From CAZNLH01 sp964573995 (GTDB lineage Bacteria > Gemmatimonadota > CAZMKB01 > CAZNLH01): 9,904 nt of DNA. Each line of letters opens with the position of its first letter. Position 1 is the stretch's first letter. A model generated the notes under the pieces. It worked only from the letters and a program-made list of their open reading frames with translations. It was not told the DNA's origin and ran no database searches. The DNA is taken from contig CAZNLH010000052.1 of assembly GCA_964573995.1 (NCBI GenBank), positions 1 through 9,904 of the forward strand, written 5' to 3'. The position numbers and the translations under genes were made by a program. Of the stretch, positions 6,736 to 9,904 are shown one piece after another.

Positions 6736-7470
6736 ATAAGTCGAATCTATCTGGACTTCCGACGTTGCCATCACCCAAAGGGAGGCCCATGGTTCGGTGG
6801 ATCCCAAGATGGGATTGCCCGTGCACTTCGCCCAGGTGATCCCGTCCGGAGATGTGGCCATTCCGACCATTGCCCTCGGCAGTGAGCCACCGCCGGAATA
6901 GTACATGACGTAATCGGAGTCAGTCGGCATGACTGTATTCGGAATGATAAGCTGGGAGTCCCATTCGCCGGCGCTCCCGGTCACCAGAACCGGATCGTTC
7001 TCTCTCGTCTATGGCCCGTTTGGATTCGTAGCCATCGCGCGCCCGATGGACGGGCGGGGCTGGGTGCTGTAGACGGCGCTCGCGTTGTAATAGAGGACCC
7101 AAGTGCTTCCTTCCAGCACGTGGACGGGCTCGCTGACGAAGTAGGCGTCAAAACCGGTTCCGTCGGCCTCCAGGACCGGGTTTCCGGCGTATTCGGTGAA
7201 GGAAATCCCGTCCTGGGGGGTGGCGTACCCGATCGCCTCCGCATGCGTCGTCAAGTCCTGGCTCCCGGCGAAGAAGATATAATATGTCCCGTCTTGGAAG
7301 ATTGCGCGGCCGAAGGCCACCCATCCGGCGTCCCAAGAACCAGTAGTGCCAAAACCGAGGATCGGGTTGCCCGCGTAAGGAGTCAGGTATGTCTGGGCTT
7401 GAGGCGTACCTGTTGAGCCGAGCAGGATCAGGACGGCAAGTAGCGGGAGATACGATCTTTGAAGCATCAT
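6736..7470 (-). pseudogene. Secreted beta-propeller, glycosidase-like protein; amber-interrupted and 3'-truncated by the IS
   Basis: Read on the minus strand from ATG 7470, with AAAGGAGG 6 bases upstream, the gene starts with a Sec signal peptide (MMLQRSYLPLLAVLILLGSTG, likely cleaved after TPQA). Repeated blade motifs follow: NPILGFGTTGSWDAGW, NPVLEADGTGFDAYF, DPVLVTGSAGEWDS and NPILGS, alternating with IGYATPQDGISFTEY and VGMATSPDGITWAKC. This is the pattern of GH43/GH130-like five-bladed propellers that act on extracellular glycans; activity and substrate are not assignable. Codon 154 (7009-7011) is TAG in the same frame. It falls in NPNGP-stop-TRENDPVL, where relatives typically have GPW, so a single TGG to TAG change is likely. 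Reading continues in frame for 91 codons, until the IS at 6735 adds four codons and a stop. The remaining 3' part is not found in the window. Unless TAG is read through, this is a pseudogene. Confidence 0.8.
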
Positions 7471-7549
7471 CAGGCACCTCCTTTTTCGTATTATCGAACG
7501 ATTATGGGCCGAATTACCTCAAACAATCATATATTTTATCCTCTCGCCG

Positions 7550-7567
7550 GTGTGAAGGTCATCACAC
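7550..7567. promoter_or_regulatory. CRP/FNR-family operator-like palindrome
   Basis: GTGTGA-AGGTCA-TCACAC has perfect outer arms and contains the exact CRP core TGTGA-N6-TCACA (7551-7566). A further TGTGA lies 5 bases later (7572-7576). The site sits between divergent genes. On the minus strand a TATGAT box (7531-7526) would place the start near 7518, with the palindrome centre about 40 bases upstream, the class II activator position, so the propeller gene is the likelier target. For the permease promoter the site lies about 110 bases upstream. Confidence 0.5.
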
Positions 7568-7633
7568 ATCTTGTGACCCTCTCAAGGAAAATCAACTGTT
7601 GAAGAAACCGGAAAGGCTCCGAGCCGGAATTAC

Positions 7634-7663
7634 TTGACAGGCCCTCACGCAAGGTGTTATCAT
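7634..7663 (+). promoter_or_regulatory. Candidate sigma70 promoter for the permease gene
   Basis: A perfect TTGACA (7634-7639) is followed after 17-18 bases by TTATCA/TATCAT (7657-7663). Transcription would start near 7670, leaving a leader of about 65 nt. A 10-bp perfect palindrome CCGCCGGCGG (7664-7673) sits right at the expected start and could be an operator or simply GC-rich sequence. Confidence 0.45.
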
Positions 7664-7736
7664 CCGCCGGCGGCGGCAAACGGCGTTAGGCGGAAGAACA
7701 GAAAACAATGGCCGATAACCGGCCTCGAGTCCCCCG

Positions 7737-9197
7737 ATGTCCGATCAAGCACCCGGCAAGATGTCGATCACCACGGTCAGCATGCTCATCGTGGTGACGA
7801 CCTTTGGGATCGCAAACGTCATCGACAACATGGTCGAAATCGGACTGGCCGCCATTCCATCCTGGTTCGCGGTCGGCTTCCTCTATTTCCTCCCCCTGGC
7901 CCTGATACTCGCCGAGTTCGCCTCCGACACGGCCGAGGCCCGCGGTGGGATATACAGTTACATGGAGCGGGGTCTGGGACCCACCTGGGCGTTCGTCGGC
8001 ACGTGGTCTTACTTCGTCTCAAACCTCGTCTACCTACAGTCCTCATTCAGCCGGTTCCCGATCAGGGCCTCGCTGGCAGTAAAGGGGGTCGACGTCTTCG
8101 CCTCCTCGGCCTGGGCCCTTCCACCGCTCGGCGTGGGGATTTGCGTCGTGATCACCATCATCAGCAGCCAGGGTGTGAGGTTCTTCTCGCACCTCGCGGA
8201 CTGGGTGGGCAAGGGCACCCTGTTCCTGGTGGGACTGTTGATCGGGGTACCGATCTTCCTGGTCCTTTTCACCGACCGCGGATCGGCCACAGCGTACACG
8301 GCCCGGGCGATCGTCCCCTCCCTCGACCTGGAATACTTCTCGACCTTCGCCTGGCTCCTGTTCGCCGTGGCCGGCGCCGAGGTCGCGGCCCCCTACGTCA
8401 AAGAGACCCGGAATCCAAGGCGCAGTTTCCCCCGGGCGATCCTCCTCTCAACGATCCTCATCGGGACGCTCTACATCCTGGCCTCGGTGGCTGTGAGTTT
8501 CGCCTTCCCCCTCGAATCGCTGACGAAGGCCACCGGCCTCTACGATGTCCTGGTCCGGCTCGGAACGTTACTCGGGCTGCCGGGGGAGACCTTCGGAAGG
8601 GCCTCAATGGTCTTCCTGCTGGTCGGATCGGTGGCGGCGTACGTGATCTGGATGGAGTCCCCCCTGCGCGCGATGTTCGCCGAGGTTCCGCAGGGCACGT
8701 TCCCAGCCTTCCTGACCCGGCGGGACGCTGAAGGCACGCACCGCCAGGCCCTCTGGACCCAGGCCATGGTGGTGATCGTCCTCACCCTCGTCCCCCTGAT
8801 CTCGATCCTCACAGGGACCTCGGGCTCGGAGGCGTTCATCAGGCTGCTGAACGACATGACGTCCCTCTCCCTCGTTATCCCCTACGCCTTCATCGCCATT
8901 GCATACATCCGGGCCCGACGAAGGGGGATGAACTCGCCGTTCCGTATCACCCGTTCGACACACGCCGCGATCGCGATCGGCGGGGTGGTCCTCGTGGTCT
9001 CCACCCTGGGATACCTGGGTGCCGGGCTCTTCGCCTTACAGTCCGAATCGATCGACTGGATCTACGTCGCCGTCGTCTACGCGGGGCCCATCGCCCTGAT
9101 CCTCCTCGGCCTGCTTCTTCGGACCCTGTCGCTTCGCCTCCATCGCCGAGAAAGACCGATCGAGGCGACGGTGGAGTCGAGGGACAGCGGTCCTTGA
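7737..9197 (+). CDS. APC-superfamily amino-acid permease (glutamate/GABA-antiporter-like)
   Basis: This 486-residue inner-membrane protein has about 12 hydrophobic segments, beginning near 13-33, 40-60, 86-104, 130-143 and 160-178 and ending near 442-462, then a charged cytoplasmic tail (RLHRRERP). Family signatures include a glycine-containing break in TM1 (TTFGIANVIDN) and the strongly conserved APC segment after TM6, with E215 in AGAEVAAPY, K222-E223 and NPRRSFPRA at 226-234. The overall look is of the GadC-like glutamate:GABA antiporter branch, but the substrate is not determined. An in-frame stop at 7716-7718 limits the start to ATG 7737 or ATG 7761; neither has a clear Shine-Dalgarno. 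GC content is high, unlike the biotin operon. It is transcribed from its own promoter, divergent from the propeller gene, with a 301-base gap to the next gene. Confidence 0.85.
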   Translation: MSDQAPGKMSITTVSMLIVVTTFGIANVIDNMVEIGLAAIPSWFAVGFLYFLPLALILAEFASDTAEARGGIYSYMERGLGPTWAFVGTWSYFVSNLVYLQSSFSRFPIRASLAVKGVDVFASSAWALPPLGVGICVVITIISSQGVRFFSHLADWVGKGTLFLVGLLIGVPIFLVLFTDRGSATAYTARAIVPSLDLEYFSTFAWLLFAVAGAEVAAPYVKETRNPRRSFPRAILLSTILIGTLYILASVAVSFAFPLESLTKATGLYDVLVRLGTLLGLPGETFGRASMVFLLVGSVAAYVIWMESPLRAMFAEVPQGTFPAFLTRRDAEGTHRQALWTQAMVVIVLTLVPLISILTGTSGSEAFIRLLNDMTSLSLVIPYAFIAIAYIRARRRGMNSPFRITRSTHAAIAIGGVVLVVSTLGYLGAGLFALQSESIDWIYVAVVYAGPIALILLGLLLRTLSLRLHRRERPIEATVESRDSGP

Positions 9198-9498
9198 GTC
9201 CTCACGCGCGACGTGTTCGAGCCCGAGACGATTCATAGCGACCCCCGCCTACATGCCGCTCGATTTCGACCGAACCCCCCCTGGACGAACTGATCGCTGC
9301 AACGAGCATCGTCAGCCGAGACTCATTGTTCACCCGATATCCTCGAAGTCGAAATCCTATCCTCCCGTCACTTCGACGAATCCGGGGGCATCCCCATTGC
9401 CTTTTCCTCCGAAACGTGACATCATATATACCGGCGAAATCGTTGTGAAGCATATCCGGGAAGGTCCGCGTAACACACCACCTAACCGAGGAGGAACG
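9198..9498. other. Spacer between the permease and VOC genes
   Basis: No gene is supported here; the long frame running through it is an upstream extension of the VOC gene without a ribosome site. A TATATA at 9425-9430, 17 bases after a weak TTTTCC (9402-9407), may be the VOC promoter, giving a leader of about 60 nt. GAGGAGGA (9488-9495) is the VOC Shine-Dalgarno. No clear terminator for the permease was seen. Confidence 0.4.
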
Positions 9499-9867
9499 AT
9501 GATCGACCACGTATCCTACCACGTCACGGACTACGCGAAGAGCCGGGAGTTCTTCCAAAAGGCCCTCGCCCCACTGGGCTACGAGTTGATCCACGAGTTC
9601 GGGGGGAACGCGGGGGGGTTCGGCGCGGAGGGGAAGCCCGACTTCTGGATCATCGGCGGAGAGCCGCCCAGGTCGCGCATCCACGTCGCCTTCCACTGCA
9701 GGAGGCGGAAGGACGTCGACGCCTTCTACGAGGCCGCGATCGCTGCAGGTGGAGAGGACAACGGAAAGCCCGGCCTGAGGACCCATTACCACCCAAATTA
9801 CTACGGCGCCTTCGTCCTCGACCCGGACGGCCACAACATCGAGGCGGTGTGCCACGAGCCGGAATGA
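9499..9867 (+). CDS. VOC-superfamily (glyoxalase-like) metalloprotein
   Basis: This small 122-residue cytoplasmic protein has the vicinal-oxygen-chelate fold pattern. MIDHVSYHVTDYAKSREFF is the first beta-alpha unit with metal ligand candidate H4, IHVAFHC places H62 in the second unit, and YGAFVLDPDGHNIEAVCH at the end carries E115. H-H-E is the usual metal triad of single-domain glyoxalase/bleomycin-resistance/dioxygenase relatives, many of which have unknown substrates. Start ATG 9499 is chosen because GAGGAGGA lies 3-10 bases upstream and residue 1 begins at the conserved first strand; the longer open frame from 9253 has no family similarity. No neighbour identifies its substrate. Lactoylglutathione lyase activity is not implied. 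Confidence 0.8.
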   Translation: MIDHVSYHVTDYAKSREFFQKALAPLGYELIHEFGGNAGGFGAEGKPDFWIIGGEPPRSRIHVAFHCRRRKDVDAFYEAAIAAGGEDNGKPGLRTHYHPNYYGAFVLDPDGHNIEAVCHEPE

Positions 9868-9885
9868 GGGATATAGCGAGGCGTC

Positions 9886-9904
9886 ATGAAAGCCCCCGCC
9901 ACCG
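9886..9904 (+). CDS. Possible start of a further gene (cut by the window edge)
   Basis: ATG 9886 begins MKAPAT and runs open to the edge. GCGAGG lies 4 bases upstream, a rather short Shine-Dalgarno spacing. It would follow the VOC gene by 18 bases in the same direction, compatible with an operon. Six codons are too few to identify it. Confidence 0.25.

Noticed and set aside
7634..8731. Long open frame (365 codons) overlapping the permease in another frame
   Set aside because: Its product is rich in Arg, Pro and Gly as expected for an off-frame reading of GC-rich DNA; the permease frame has clear membrane segments and APC motifs.
9253..9498. N-terminal extension of the VOC protein
   Set aside because: The extension has no domain similarity and no ribosome site; ATG 9499 has a strong GAGGAGGA and matches the family N-terminus.
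1..9904. CRISPR arrays, tRNA or rRNA genes, toxin-antitoxin or phage-defence genes
   Set aside because: I looked for regular direct repeats, cloverleaf patterns and small gene pairs on both strands and saw none.

Overview
The window looks like a bacterial chromosome segment, probably from a Gram-negative organism: a truncated outer-membrane-type protein lies at the left edge, clear Shine-Dalgarno sites are present, and so are sigma70-like and CRP-like elements. The phylum cannot be fixed from the sequence; Desulfobacterota- or Acidobacteriota-like bacteria would fit. Base composition is patchy. Hand counts of single 60-base lines give about 45% GC inside bioF (1681-1740), about 63% in the left-edge gene (181-240) and about 75% in the permease (8341-8400). 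The middle of the window therefore looks acquired, and the two flanks look alike.

Layout. 3-464 is the 3' end of a DUF5916/CBM9-like outer-membrane protein gene. 465-855 is a gene-free stretch with a 65-bp relic of an ISL3-family transposase gene (571-635), a small stem-loop and a promoter-like site. 856-5245 is a tight co-directional biotin operon, bioF-bioA-bioD-bioB, covering the four late steps of biotin synthesis (pimeloyl thioester to KAPA, DAPA, dethiobiotin, biotin). 5422-6735 is an apparently intact ISL3-family insertion sequence with 33-bp inverted repeats, a DDE transposase and a leader hairpin that can bury the transposase ribosome-binding site.

6736-7470 on the minus strand is a secreted beta-propeller (glycosidase-like) gene. 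It is broken twice: by an in-frame amber codon where a tryptophan is expected, and by the IS, which removed its 3' end. The 7471-7736 divergent spacer holds a perfect TGTGA-N6-TCACA palindrome and a promoter for the next gene. 7737-9197 encodes a 12-TM APC-family amino-acid permease. 9198-9498 is a spacer with little in it. 9499-9867 is a small VOC (glyoxalase-like) protein, and a further gene may begin at 9886.

How it fits together. The lower-GC biotin operon sits between two same-orientation pieces of related ISL3 elements and ends abruptly at an IS that cuts a GC-rich gene. The simplest reading is a biotin cassette acquired or rearranged through IS copies. No unmistakably new system was found. 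The points most worth checking are the IS-bounded biotin island, the RBS-sequestering hairpin of the IS, the CRP-like operator and the amber-interrupted propeller gene.
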